This document shows positions 16,707 to 30,354 of a DNA stretch of 64,000 nucleotides, one piece after another. The notes under the pieces were generated by a model that did not search any database, was not told the DNA's origin, and was given only the letters and a program-made list of their open reading frames with translations. The stretch's first letter is position 1; each line of letters begins with the position of its first letter. The stretch is from Actinotalea caeni. Lineage in GTDB: Bacteria > Actinomycetota > Actinomycetes > Actinomycetales > Beutenbergiaceae. The stretch lies in contig NZ_WNXX01000010.1 of the NCBI RefSeq assembly GCF_009733795.1, positions 80,333-144,332 on the forward strand. The letters are read 5' to 3'. Both the position numbers and the translations under genes were made by a program.

Positions 16707-17010
16707 ACTGCTCGACCAGCTTGGCGATCTGGTGCGGGCCGAGGCCACGCACCCGGCGCGACTCGGAGATCCCGATCTCGGTCATGATCTGCTTCGCGGT
16801 GACACGGCCGACGCCCGGCAGCGACTCCAGCAGCGAGAGCACCTTGAGCTTGCCGATCGCGTCGTCGGTCTTGCCCTGCTCGATCACCTCGGAGAGCTTG
16901 CCTCCGGAGTACTTGAGCCGGTTCTTCACCTCGGCACGGGTCGCACGCGCGGCAGCGGCCTTCTCGAGCGCTGCGGCTCGCTGCTCGGGCGTGAGGTTGG
17001 GAAGGGGCAC
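16699..17010 (-). CDS. mihF: Actinobacterial integration host factor
   Basis: Nucleoid-associated DNA-binding protein (mIHF/sIHF), 103 aa, unrelated to E. coli IHF. The sequence [29 protein letters not shown], and the helix-two-turn-helix [17 protein letters not shown] then [11 protein letters not shown] are all characteristic. GTG start with GAGG upstream and a TAGGTT -10 candidate at 17049. It leads a mihF-gmk pair. The large hairpin just upstream may end the pyrimidine operon or lie in this promoter region. Confidence 0.97.
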   Translation of the reverse strand: MPLPNLTPEQRAAALEKAAAARATRAEVKNRLKYSGGKLSEVIEQGKTDDAIGKLKVLSLLESLPGVGRVTAKQIMTEIGISESRRVRGLGPHQIAKLVEQFG

Positions 17011-17043
17011 GGTCTCACCTCGGGTCGGAAGGGCTTGGCATGC

Positions 17044-17049
17044 AACCTA
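17044..17049 (-). promoter_or_regulatory. -10-like element upstream of mihF
   Basis: TAGGTT on the minus strand would place the start of transcription about 27 nt before the GTG, allowing room for the GAGG ribosome site. It lies immediately 3' of the long hairpin. No strong -35; weak assignment. Confidence 0.35.
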
Positions 17050-17092
17050 GCGACGCGGACCCGGCGCGGCAACCGCGGCGGAGCGTCCCCGC

Positions 17093-17159
17093 CGAGATCG
17101 AGGGTTCGGGTCGAGATCGAGGGTCTGGATCCTCGATCTCGACCCGAACCTCGATCTCG
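17093..17159. repeat. 29-bp near-perfect hairpin built of four CGAGATCGAGG units
   Basis: The left arm (17093-17122) and right arm (17131-17159) are complementary over 29 bp with a single bulged G; the 8-nt loop contains GGATC. Each arm is itself two copies of CGAGATCGAGG separated by TTCGGGT, so the element holds four copies of the motif. It lies in the 210-nt space between pyrF and mihF. The rest of that gap has a short GGCGCC-rich stem near 17180-17205 and nothing else. Candidate terminator of the pyrimidine operon or a dispersed palindromic repeat. Confidence 0.8.
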
Positions 17160-17220
17160 CGGGGTGGGGGCTGCACGGTGGCGCCGCAGGTCGGGGCGCC
17201 GCGCGGGTGTCGTCCGCCGG

Positions 17221-18173
17221 TCAGGCGCGGCCGGTCGCGGCGGCGAGCTCGGCCGCCAACCGGCGGGTGCCCTCGACGAGGCGTGCCGGCGTCGGCCCGA
17301 GCCGCAGGATGCTGCGCGAGGCGGAGGCGAGGACGGCGGGCAGCGCGGCGCCGAACGTCGCGCGGAGGTCCGCCGGACGCCCGCCCTGCTCCCCGATGCC
17401 TGGCGCCAGCAGCGGCCCGTGCACGGCGGCGAGGTCGGCGCCGACCTGGCTCGCGGCACCACCGATCGTCGCGCCGGTGACGAGCCCGACGCTGCCCAGC
17501 CGCGCACCCACGGCGATCTCGGCGGCGTTGTCGGCGGCGGCGTGGGCGGCGATCGTGGCCGCGACGCTGGCGCCGCTCTCGTTGCGCGCGTGCTGCACCT
17601 CGGCGCCCTCGGGGTTGGACGTGAGCGCGAGCACGAACACCCCGCGCTGACTCGCCTGCGCGAGACGGACCGCAGGAGCCAGGGAGCCGTAGCCGAGGTA
17701 GGGCGAGACCGTCACGGCGTCGCCGGCGAGCGCCGACGCCGGGTCGAGGAAGGCGTCGGCGTAGCCCTCCATCGTCGAGCCGATGTCACCGCGCTTGGCG
17801 TCGACGATGCAGAGCACGTGGGCGGCCCGCGCGGTCGCGACGACCTCCTCGAGGACCGCCACGCCCTGGCTGCCCCACCGCTCGAAGAAGGCGGCCTGCG
17901 GCTTGACCGCGGCGACGTGGGGCCCGACGGCCTCCAGGGTGCGCAGCGCGAGCTCGCGCAGCCCGGGGACGCCGTCGGGCAGGCCCCACTCGTGCACGAG
18001 GGACGGGTGCGGGTCGATGCCGACGCAGAGCGGCCCATGGACGTCCATCGCGTCGGCGAGGCGCGTGCCGAAGGGCAGCGCCCGCACCTCGTGCGCCCCG
18101 GCGTCACCGTTCGTGGCCGCCGTGGACCCGCTGGATCCCGTGGCCGGGGTGCTGCTGGCGCCCGGTACCTCGG

Positions 18174-18177
<4 letters not shown>
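17221..18177 (-). CDS. pyrF: Orotidine 5'-phosphate decarboxylase, type 2
   Basis: Last step of UMP synthesis. The 318-aa protein is the larger, bacterial type-2 PyrF: after a 34-residue Ser/Thr/Gly-rich extension come [23 protein letters not shown] (given in part: [17 protein letters not shown]), [12 protein letters not shown], the catalytic [11 protein letters not shown] and [10 protein letters not shown], then a phosphate-binding VTGATIGG and APGIGEQGG. The ATG overlaps the carB stop as ATGA, so it is translated as the last gene of the pyr operon. The N-terminal extension is longer than usual for the family. Confidence 0.96.
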
Positions 18178-21493
<3,316 letters not shown>

Positions 21494-21494
<1 letters not shown>

Positions 21495-22705
21495 CAGTGG
21501 CTGGTCCTGTCGGTGATGAGGGCGACGAAGCGGTCGAAGAGGTACGCGGCGTCGTGCGGGCCGGCCGCGGCCTCCGGGTGGTACTGGACGGAGAAGGCGG
21601 GGATGTCGAGGCAGCGCAGCCCCTCGACCACCTGGTCGTTGAGACCGACGTGCGAGACGACGACGCGGCCGTACCGACCACCGTCGTGCGGGGCGAGGAA
21701 CTCCTCCCCGATCGGAGCGTCGACCGCGAACCCGTGGTTGTGCGAGGTGATCTCGACCTTGCCGGTCTCGACGTCCATGACCGGCTGGTTGATGCCGCGG
21801 TGCCCGAAGGTGAGCTTGTAGGTGCCCAGCCCCAGCGCGCGGCCCAGGATCTGGTTGCCGAAGCAGATCCCGAAGTACGGGATCTTCCGGTCGAGCACCG
21901 CACGCAGCAGCTCGACCTCGTGGACCGACGCCTCCGGGTCGCCCGGGCCGTTGGAGAAGAACACGCCGTCCGGCTGCACCGCGAGCACGTCGGAGATCGT
22001 CGACGTCGAGGGCAGCACGTGCACCTCGACACCGCGCTCGGCGAGCCGCTGCGGTGTCATCGCCTTGATGCCGAGGTCGATCGCCGCGACGCGCGCGAGC
22101 GGCGGCCGGTCCTCGAACTCGCCCGCGGGCGCGACGACGTAGGGCTGCTCCGTGGTCACCTCGCGCGCGAGGTCCGCGCCGACCATCTGCGGCGCGCTGC
22201 GCACCCGCTGGAGCAGCTCGGCCTCGCCGTGCGAGCCGGGCAGTTCGGGCAGGCTGTCGCCGGAGAAGATGCCGGCGCGCATGACGCCGCGGTCGCGCAG
22301 GTGCCGCGTGAGCGCCCGGGTGTCGACGTCGCAGATGCCGACCACGCCCTGAGCGGCGAGCTCGTCGTCCAGCTCGCGTGCCGAGCGCCAGCTCGAGGCG
22401 CGGCGCGCGGGATCCCGCACGACGTACCCGGCCACCCAGATGCGGCCCGACTCCGGGTCCTCGTCGTTGACGCCGGTGTTGCCGACGTGCGGCGCCGTCA
22501 TGACGACGATCTGCCGGTGGTAGGAGGGGTCGGTGAGCGTCTCCTGGTAGCCGGTCATGCCGGTCGAGAAGACGATCTCGCCCAGCGTCTCGCCGCGCGC
22601 GCCGTAGGCGCGGCCGCGCAGCACGTAGCCGTCCTCGCAGACGAGCAGCGCCTCGTCGGCGTCCCGGCCGCCGGCGGCGGCGGGTGTCGTGGCGGTGAGA
22701 GTCAT
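21494..22705 (-). CDS. carA: Carbamoyl-phosphate synthase small (glutaminase) subunit
   Basis: Hydrolyses glutamine and channels ammonia to CarB. The 403-aa protein has the N-terminal CarA domain ([37 protein letters not shown]) and a class I glutamine amidotransferase with nucleophile loop [14 protein letters not shown] and the catalytic His/Glu in [14 protein letters not shown]. The nucleophile loop reads CFGNQ rather than the commoner CLGHQ; Cys is retained. ATG start, overlapping the PH-domain gene upstream by 4 nt and carB downstream by 1 nt. Confidence 0.98.
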
Positions 22706-23169
22706 CGGGTCCCCCCGGGGTCGGTCAGGCCGCTGATGCGGTCGGTCAGTCGGTCACGTTCGGTGCGGTTGCGCGTGCGCAGCCCGGTCTCCAGCGCCTG
22801 CCCGCCGTGGTGCCAGCGGAGCACGACCATCGAGTCGGTCCGGCGGACGTCGTCGAGCTGGCGGGCGGGCACGAACAGGTCGGGTGCGCCGCGGCGGGCG
22901 AGCAGCAGGCCGTCGGTGCGGACGAGCGCGACGGCCTCGCAGCGCCGGCCCAGGCCGCGTGCGACGACACGCTGGGTGTGGTCGCCGGCGACGGTGGTGC
23001 CGACGTAGGTGGTGGTGACGCCGTGGTCCGCGCCCCCGGCCGGCACACGCGGCAGCGGCGGCAGCGCCGGCCCGCTGCGGGGCGCGGGCGCGAACCGGCT
23101 GCGCCGCACCGTGACGAGCACGAGCAGCGCGAGCGCGGCGAGCGCCAGCACCGGCCAGAGGAACCTCAC
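22702..23169 (-). CDS. Membrane-anchored PH-like protein of the pyr operon (Rv1382-like)
   Basis: A 155-aa protein with one N-terminal membrane helix ([18 protein letters not shown]), a basic/proline linker and a soluble domain with ITTYVGTT-like start ([18 protein letters not shown]), [21 protein letters not shown] and [17 protein letters not shown], of the bacterial PH-like kind. The same small gene sits between pyrC and carA in mycobacteria (Rv1382 position). It overlaps both neighbours by GTGA/ATGA, so it is made in step with the pathway, but its role is unknown. A scaffold or membrane tether for the pyrimidine enzymes is only a guess. Confidence 0.85.
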   Translation of the reverse strand: MRFLWPVLALAALALLVLVTVRRSRFAPAPRSGPALPPLPRVPAGGADHGVTTTYVGTTVAGDHTQRVVARGLGRRCEAVALVRTDGLLLARRGAPDLFVPARQLDDVRRTDSMVVLRWHHGGQALETGLRTRNRTERDRLTDRISGLTDPGGTR

Positions 23170-24478
23170 GCCGTGCGCTCCTGCGGGACGCCGTCGAGCA
23201 CGGTGGCGCGGCCGCCGTAGAAGGTCGCGACGACCCTGCCCGGCAGCTCGCGGCCCGCGAACGGGGTGTTGTCGCTGGCGGTGCGCAGCTCGCGGGGGAC
23301 GACGGTCCAGCGCGCGTCGGGGTCGACGAGGGTCACGTGCGCGGGCTCGCCGACGGCGAGCGGCCGGCCCTGGTCGGCGACCCGCCCGATCGCGGCGGGC
23401 GCCGCCGACATCGTGCGCGCGACGTCGGCCCAGCCGAAGTCGACGTCGTCGGCCAGCACCATCGAGGAGATCACGACCGAGAGCGCGGTCTCGAGACCGG
23501 TCATGCCGAACGCGGCGGCGTCGAACTCGCAGTCCTTGTCCTCGACCGGGTGCGGCGCGTGGTCGGTCGCGACGATGTCGATCGTGCCGTCGGCCAGACC
23601 GGCGCGCACGGCCGCGACGTCCTCGGCGGTACGCAGCGGCGGGTTGACCTTGAACTGCGGGTCGTAGCCGCGCACGATCTCGTCGGTCAGCACCAGGTGG
23701 TGCGGGGTGACCTCGGCGGTGACCTGGATGCCGCGGCTCTTCGCCCACCGCACGATGTCGACCGAGCCCGCGGTCGACAGGTGGCAGATGTGCACGCGCG
23801 AGCCGACGTGCTCGGCGAGCAGCACGTCGCGCGCGACGATCGACTCCTCGGCGACCGCCGGCCAGCCGGTCAGCCCCAGCTCGGCCGACACGACGCCCTC
23901 GTTCATGACCGCGCCCTCGGTCAGCCGCGGCTCCTGCGCGTGCTGCGCGACGACGCCGTCGAAGGCCTTGACGTACTCGAGCGCGCGCCGCATGAGCACC
24001 GGGTCGGAGACGCAGACGCCGTCGTCGGAGAACACCCGCACGCGCGCGGCGGAGTCCGCCATCGCCCCGAGCTCGGCGAGCCGCTCCCCCGCCAGCCCCA
24101 CCGTGACCGCCCCGACCGGGCGCACGTCGACCCAGCCGGCGTCACGGCCGAGCCGCCACACCTGCTCGACGACGCCCGCGGTGTCGGCGACCGGCTGCGT
24201 GTTCGCCATCGCGTGCACGCACGTGAAGCCGCCGACGGCGGCGGCACGGGTGCCCGACAGCACGGTCTCGGCGTCCTCGCGGCCGGGCTCGCGCAGGTGG
24301 GTGTGGAGGTCGACGAGGCCCGGCAGGACGACGAGCCCGGCGGCGTCGACGACCTGCGCGTCGCCCGCCTGGGCGGCGGCCTCCGCGCCGGTCGCGGCGA
24401 TGACGCCGTCGGCCAGCAGCAGGTCGGTCGGGTCGCCGCCGAGCGGCGCGGCCCCTCGGATCAGGTAGCGGTGCGCGC

Positions 24479-24482
<4 letters not shown>
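23166..24482 (-). CDS. pyrC: Dihydroorotase
   Basis: Cyclises carbamoyl aspartate to dihydroorotate. The 438-aa class I enzyme has the zinc motif [19 protein letters not shown] (HxH), ANTQPVAD, a metal His in [25 protein letters not shown] and the catalytic [14 protein letters not shown]sp. The residue normally carboxylated as lysine is not obvious: the FSDDG segment ([13 protein letters not shown]) marks class I enzymes that use Asp/other ligands there. GTG start in a GTGA overlap with pyrB. Confidence 0.97.
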
Positions 24483-26104
<1,622 letters not shown>

Positions 26105-26127
26105 AGGTGTGCTGCCAGTCGACGACC

Positions 26128-27627
26128 CTACCGGACCGTGGTCCCCGGCGGCGCTGCCGACGGGCCGTGTGCGCCGTGTTCCTCGCCACGCGCGAGGGCG
26201 TGCGGTCCCGGCTGGCCCCGGTCGGGGTCGACGACGGCGGCCAGCAGCTGGGCGAGCAGCGCGGGCGAGTGCTCCCGCGGGAGCGCCTCCAGCGTCGCCA
26301 TCACCGGGGCCAGCTCGGCGGGCAGCCCCTCGGCCGCGACGCGCTCGACCAGCGTGGGGTCGGGCTGCGGCGTCGGTCGGCCGCGCACCGCGGACGCGCC
26401 GGCGGCCAGCGCCGCCACGAGCTCCTCGGCGACCCCGAGGGTGACCGGCGTGAGCGTGAGGTGCGCCGAGCGGGGCACGACGGTGCCGTCGGGCTGCGGG
26501 AACGCCGGCTGGGCCTGCAGCAGGAACCCGCGGGCGCGCACCGCGTCGACGAGCAGGAACGGGTCGACGCGCATGTCCGGGCCGGCCTCCTCGTCCGCGA
26601 CGACCGCCAGCAGCGGACCGACCGGGTCCCCGAGCACGCGGAGCCCGGGCACGTCGCGCAGGGCCGAGCGCACGTGGTCGGTGGCCTGCGCGGTGCGCGC
26701 GACGAGGTCGGCGTAGCCGTCCTCCCCCAGCGTGCGCACGACCGCCCAGGCCGCCGCCATGCCCACCGCGGACCGGCTGCCCAGCGCCGTCGGGTTCACC
26801 ACCGGGTAGCCGGGCCAGGAGGACGTCGCGAAGTACTGGGCGAGGTGGCGGTCGCGGCCGCGGTACAGCACGAGCGAGGCACCCTTCGGCACGAACCCGT
26901 ACTTGTGCAGGTCCGCCGACATCGAGGTGACGCCCGGGACCCGGAAGTCCCATGGCGGCAGGTCGTGCGGCCACCAGGGCAGCACCAGACCGCCGACGCA
27001 CGCGTCGACGTGGAGGTCGACGCCGCGCGCGGCGCAGCCCACGGCGACGTCCTCGACCGGGTCGACGGCGCCGCTGGGGTAGCTGGGCGCGCTGACGACC
27101 GCGAGGGCGACCCGGCCGCCCGCCGCTGCGACGTCGTCGAGCGCGGCGAGCAGGTCGGGGGCGTGCACCGCACCGGTGCCCGGGTCGACCGGTACCTCGA
27201 CGAGGTCGAGACCCAGGTAGGCGGCCGCCTTGCGGAAGGCCGGGTGCGCCGAGGTGGGCAGCACCAGGGCGAGACGTGCACCACCGCCGGTGGCGCGCGC
27301 ACGGTCGCGGGCCGACTTCACGGCGAGCAGGCACGACTCGGTGCCGCCCGAGGTCACCGACCCGACGACGTCGGAGCCGCCGTGCAGCACCGACCGGCCG
27401 AAGGCGACGAGGTCGCGCTCGAGGACGCCGACCGAGGTGAAGGTCGTCGGGTCGAGCCCGTTGACCGGCAGGAACAGCTCGGCCGCCTCGGCGGCCACGC
27501 GGTCGAGGTCGGCGCGACCGCTGTCGTAGACGTAGGAGAGCACGCGGCCGCCGTGCGTGGGCGGGTCGGCCGCGCGCAGGGCGCGCAGGGTCGCGAGGAC
27601 GTCCTCGGCGGGGTCGTTGTCGGTCAT
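26128..27627 (-). CDS. PLP-dependent group II decarboxylase / S1P-lyase-like
   Basis: Fold-type I pyridoxal-phosphate enzyme, 499 aa. PLP features are visible: [20 protein letters not shown] (phosphate binding), the ring-stacking HPAF, the Asp in [10 protein letters not shown] and the Schiff-base lysine in [15 protein letters not shown]. The gene belongs to the aspartate/glutamate decarboxylase and sphingosine-1-phosphate lyase group; the substrate cannot be told. The last 25 residues are a Gly/His/Ala-rich tail. ATG start; it is the gene just upstream of pyrR but a separate regulatory region lies between, so a role in pyrimidine metabolism is not implied. A terminator-like hairpin precedes it. 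Confidence 0.82.
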   Translation of the reverse strand: MTDNDPAEDVLATLRALRAADPPTHGGRVLSYVYDSGRADLDRVAAEAAELFLPVNGLDPTTFTSVGVLERDLVAFGRSVLHGGSDVVGSVTSGGTESCLLAVKSARDRARATGGGARLALVLPTSAHPAFRKAAAYLGLDLVEVPVDPGTGAVHAPDLLAALDDVAAAGGRVALAVVSAPSYPSGAVDPVEDVAVGCAARGVDLHVDACVGGLVLPWWPHDLPPWDFRVPGVTSMSADLHKYGFVPKGASLVLYRGRDRHLAQYFATSSWPGYPVVNPTALGSRSAVGMAAAWAVVRTLGEDGYADLVARTAQATDHVRSALRDVPGLRVLGDPVGPLLAVVADEEAGPDMRVDPFLLVDAVRARGFLLQAQPAFPQPDGTVVPRSAHLTLTPVTLGVAEELVAALAAGASAVRGRPTPQPDPTLVERVAAEGLPAELAPVMATLEALPREHSPALLAQLLAAVVDPDRGQPGPHALARGEEHGAHGPSAAPPGTTVR

Positions 27628-27641
27628 GGCGTGCGCCTGCG

Positions 27642-27674
27642 GGGGGCGGGCCGCGTCGTGCGCGACCCGCCCCC
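27642..27674 (-). terminator. Terminator-like hairpin between the PQG-rich membrane protein and decarboxylase genes
   Basis: GGGGGCGGG pairs with CCCGCCCCC (9 bp), then one mismatch, then CGCG/CGCG with a TCGTG loop. It starts 5 nt after the stop codon of the preceding gene. No U-tract, as is usual at this GC content. Confidence 0.55.
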
Positions 27675-27679
27675 TCGGC

Positions 27680-28966
27680 TCATCCTCCTGCGATGGTGGA
27701 GCTGATCACCGAGTCGGCCATGAGGCCGAAGTCGTCGGTCAGCTGCTCGACGTCGGTGTGGTCGGGGTAGAAGAACACCGTCGCGAGCGACATCAGGTTG
27801 TCGGACTCCCGGATGGTGACGACCGTGGTGACCTGCATGAGGTACGACCCGCTGGAGTCGCTCACGGTCCACGAGGCGCTCTGGGCCACCGAGTCGGCGC
27901 CCGAGCCGACGTCGAGCGCCGTCGGCTCACCGAGCTGGGCGTCGGTGCTGTCCTCGGCCAGCCAGCTCAGGTAGGCCTCCGCCTCGTCGGCGGCACCGGA
28001 GCTGCTGGACAGGAAGAAGGCCTCGCCGTAGAAGGTCGAGACGCCGTCGTAGAGGACGACGTAGCCGTCGCCGCGCTCGACCTCGTCCCAGCCGTCGGCC
28101 GGCACGATCGACACGCCGTGGGCCACCTCCACCGCGTCACCGGTGGGCCCGTCGGGCCCGTCGGTGGCCGGGTCGTCGGGCTCGTCGGTGGCGGGGTCGT
28201 CCGGCTCGTCGGTCGCGGGGTCGTCGGGCTCGTCGGTCGCGGGGTCGTCCGGCTCGGTGGTCTCCGTGCCCGTGGGGGTGACGACCGGCGTGGGGTCGTC
28301 CCCGGGGCCCACGAGCCTCGTGATGCCCAGCACGAGCAGCACGACGAGCGCGAGCGCGCCGAGCGCGAGCCCGGCGATCTTGCCGTTGCTCATGCGCGGC
28401 CGCTGCGGCGGCTGACCGCCGCCGTAGCCGGGCCCGGGCTGCTGCGGGTAGCCACCGCCGTAGCCCGGCTGCGGCCCGGCCGGGTACCCCGGCTGCTGCG
28501 GCTGGCCGTAGCCCTGCCCCGGCACCGGACCCGGCTGCGCTGCCCAGCCCTGCGCGGGCTGGCCGTAGCCGGGCTGCTGCGGCGGCGCCGGCGGGGCCTG
28601 GTAGCCACCGGCCGCCTGGTAGCCGGCAGGCGGCTGCTGGTGAGGCTGCGGCACCGGCGCCCCGTAGCCGGGCTGCTGCGGCCCCTGGTACGCCTGCCCG
28701 GCGGGCGGCGCCTGTGGCGGCAGCGGCTGCTGGCCTGCCGGCTGCGCCGGGACCGACGCCGGCGGCGCGGCCTGCGCGGCGGGCGCGGTCGGGGCGGGCT
28801 GTGCCGATGCGGCCGGCTGAGCGTGCGGTGCTGCCTCTGCGGGTGCGACACCGGTCGGCTGCTGGGGCCCTGGCGCGTGCTCCGGCGTCGTGCCCGGCTC
28901 GGGCTGCGGCGGGCCGGCGTGCGGCTCGGGCTGCTGACCCTGCGGCTGCTGTCCCTGGTCGCTCAT
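27680..28966 (-). CDS. PQG-rich single-pass membrane protein with extracellular domain
   Basis: A 428-aa protein of unknown function. Residues 1-190 are low-complexity Pro/Gln/Gly/Ala/Tyr (PGYGAP, QPGYGQP repeats), 196-217 a membrane helix (IAGLALGALALVVLLVLG), 238-274 a DDPATDEP tandem, and 275-428 a folded extracellular domain (VEVAHGVSIVPADGWDEV, FYGEAFFLSSSSG, SYLMQVTTVVTI). The C-terminal region resembles the small secreted domains following membrane anchors in actinobacterial envelope proteins; no enzyme motif is evident. It overlaps the zinc-ribbon membrane protein gene by 4 nt, so the two are coexpressed. Confidence 0.75.
   Translation of the reverse strand: MSDQGQQPQGQQPEPHAGPPQPEPGTTPEHAPGPQQPTGVAPAEAAPHAQPAASAQPAPTAPAAQAAPPASVPAQPAGQQPLPPQAPPAGQAYQGPQQPGYGAPVPQPHQQPPAGYQAAGGYQAPPAPPQQPGYGQPAQGWAAQPGPVPGQGYGQPQQPGYPAGPQPGYGGGYPQQPGPGYGGGQPPQRPRMSNGKIAGLALGALALVVLLVLGITRLVGPGDDPTPVVTPTGTETTEPDDPATDEPDDPATDEPDDPATDEPDDPATDGPDGPTGDAVEVAHGVSIVPADGWDEVERGDGYVVLYDGVSTFYGEAFFLSSSSGAADEAEAYLSWLAEDSTDAQLGEPTALDVGSGADSVAQSASWTVSDSSGSYLMQVTTVVTIRESDNLMSLATVFFYPDHTDVEQLTDDFGLMADSVISSTIAGG
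28149..28258 (-). repeat. 24-bp tandem repeat coding DDPATDEP
   Basis: Four to five copies of an 8-codon unit (GAC-GAC-CCC-GCC-ACC-GAC-GAG-CCG and variants) within the extracellular stalk of the preceding protein. Likely length-variable. Confidence 0.75.
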
Positions 28967-30216
28967 GCCTGCTCCCCCTGGCTCGGCCCGTCCTGGCGCG
29001 GTCCCGCCTCGGCGGCGACCTGTGGTTGCCCCGGCGGGGGCGGTGCGGCGGCACCCACGTGGTGCTCCTTGTGGCGCACCCGCGCGCTGGCTCCGCACGC
29101 GCTGCAGAAGCTCGCACCGACCAGCAGCGGCATCTCGCACTGGTGGCAGAACTCCTGCGCCTCCTGCGGGATCACCGCGCCGGCCGCCTCGGTCTGCGCC
29201 GCCTCCAGAGCGGCCTCCAGCAGCGCGACGTGCAGGATGCGGCGCATCCGGATGACGAGCGCGCCGAGGATCAGCAGACCCCAGACGATCGAGAGGACCA
29301 CGCTCAGCGTCGGGTTCTCGATCCTGCTGAACAGGTGCACGCCGCCGAAGTACAGCGCGTTGGCGACCACGGCCTCGGCCACACCGCGGGCGTACCGCGA
29401 CGTGAAGCCGTCGTAGCCGCGGCCGAGCCCGGAGAACTCGGCGCAGGCGATGCCGGTCGCGGTCCCGATGACCAGCGGCTTGACGAAGCCCTCCAGGAAG
29501 ATGAGCGACATCCACAGCCCCGGGTCGATCTCGCGGGCGAATCCGCCGCTGAGCAGCGACCAGTGGCGCACGAGCGTGTCGGCCGTCGCGAACCCGACGC
29601 CCGAGACGACACCGAAGCTCGCGCCGTCGAGCAGGTCGTCGAACCGCGGCCGGCTGGCGAGGAAGACCGGGCCGATCTGACGGATCAGCTCACCGACCAC
29701 CGGCACCAGCAGCACGGGCACGAGCAGCGAGCCGAGGCTGCCGAACCCCGCACCTGCCCCGGCACCGCCCGCGGTCGCCCCGCTCGGCGTCGGCGCGGCC
29801 AGACCCTGGAACCACAGCAGCGTGAAGCCGAGCCCGAGCACGAAGGTCAGCAGGAACGCCATCAGCGTCACCTGCACCGGGTGGTCGTCCCAGAGGTTCA
29901 CGTCGTAGAGGTAGACGATGTAGGTCACCGGGATCGCGAACGCGGCGATGACGACCGCGAGCGGGACCGCGCCGAAGCACGCGGCCAGCAGCGCTGCGAC
30001 GAGAGCGACGCCGAGAGTGATCTGGTACGTCCGTCCGCGCTCCCCTGCGCCGCGCGGCATGATCGTCGAGACCAGGGCGAACGAGGCGACCGGCTCGTCG
30101 GGCTTGACGGCGAAGTGGCGCTGCCTGGACTCGTCGTCGCTGCGGACGTCGCGTCCGCATCTGTGGCAGTAGTGGGCGACCTCGGGTATCGGGGCATGGC
30201 ACTGCGGGCAACTCAT
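28963..30216 (-). CDS. Zinc-ribbon, multi-pass membrane protein with PrsW-like core
   Basis: A 417-aa integral membrane protein. Residues 3-20 form a zinc ribbon (CPQCHAPIPEVAHYCHRCG) and 357-374 a second one (CHQCEMPLLVGASFCSACG); about eight hydrophobic segments lie between. The core DDLLDGASFGVVSGVGFATADT and the preceding ELIRQIGPV resemble PrsW-family glutamic intramembrane proteases, but the usual EE pair is a single Glu and the conserved His-containing segment is replaced by EGFVKPLVIGTATG, so catalysis is doubtful. ATG start. It is followed with a 4-nt overlap by the PQG-rich membrane protein. Both zinc ribbons on one membrane protein are unusual. Confidence 0.7.
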   Translation of the reverse strand: MSCPQCHAPIPEVAHYCHRCGRDVRSDDESRQRHFAVKPDEPVASFALVSTIMPRGAGERGRTYQITLGVALVAALLAACFGAVPLAVVIAAFAIPVTYIVYLYDVNLWDDHPVQVTLMAFLLTFVLGLGFTLLWFQGLAAPTPSGATAGGAGAGAGFGSLGSLLVPVLLVPVVGELIRQIGPVFLASRPRFDDLLDGASFGVVSGVGFATADTLVRHWSLLSGGFAREIDPGLWMSLIFLEGFVKPLVIGTATGIACAEFSGLGRGYDGFTSRYARGVAEAVVANALYFGGVHLFSRIENPTLSVVLSIVWGLLILGALVIRMRRILHVALLEAALEAAQTEAAGAVIPQEAQEFCHQCEMPLLVGASFCSACGASARVRHKEHHVGAAAPPPPGQPQVAAEAGPRQDGPSQGEQA

Positions 30217-30354
30217 GCGTACTCCTGTCGGTGCGGGACCGCATCGGCGGCGGCCAGGTCGTCCTGGCACCCGGCCCATCGTGGCGGAGGGGCCCGGTCG
30301 CCGCAACGGCGAGAGGTCCCCGTCGTGCCAGGAACCTTCCGCGTCGCGGACCTG

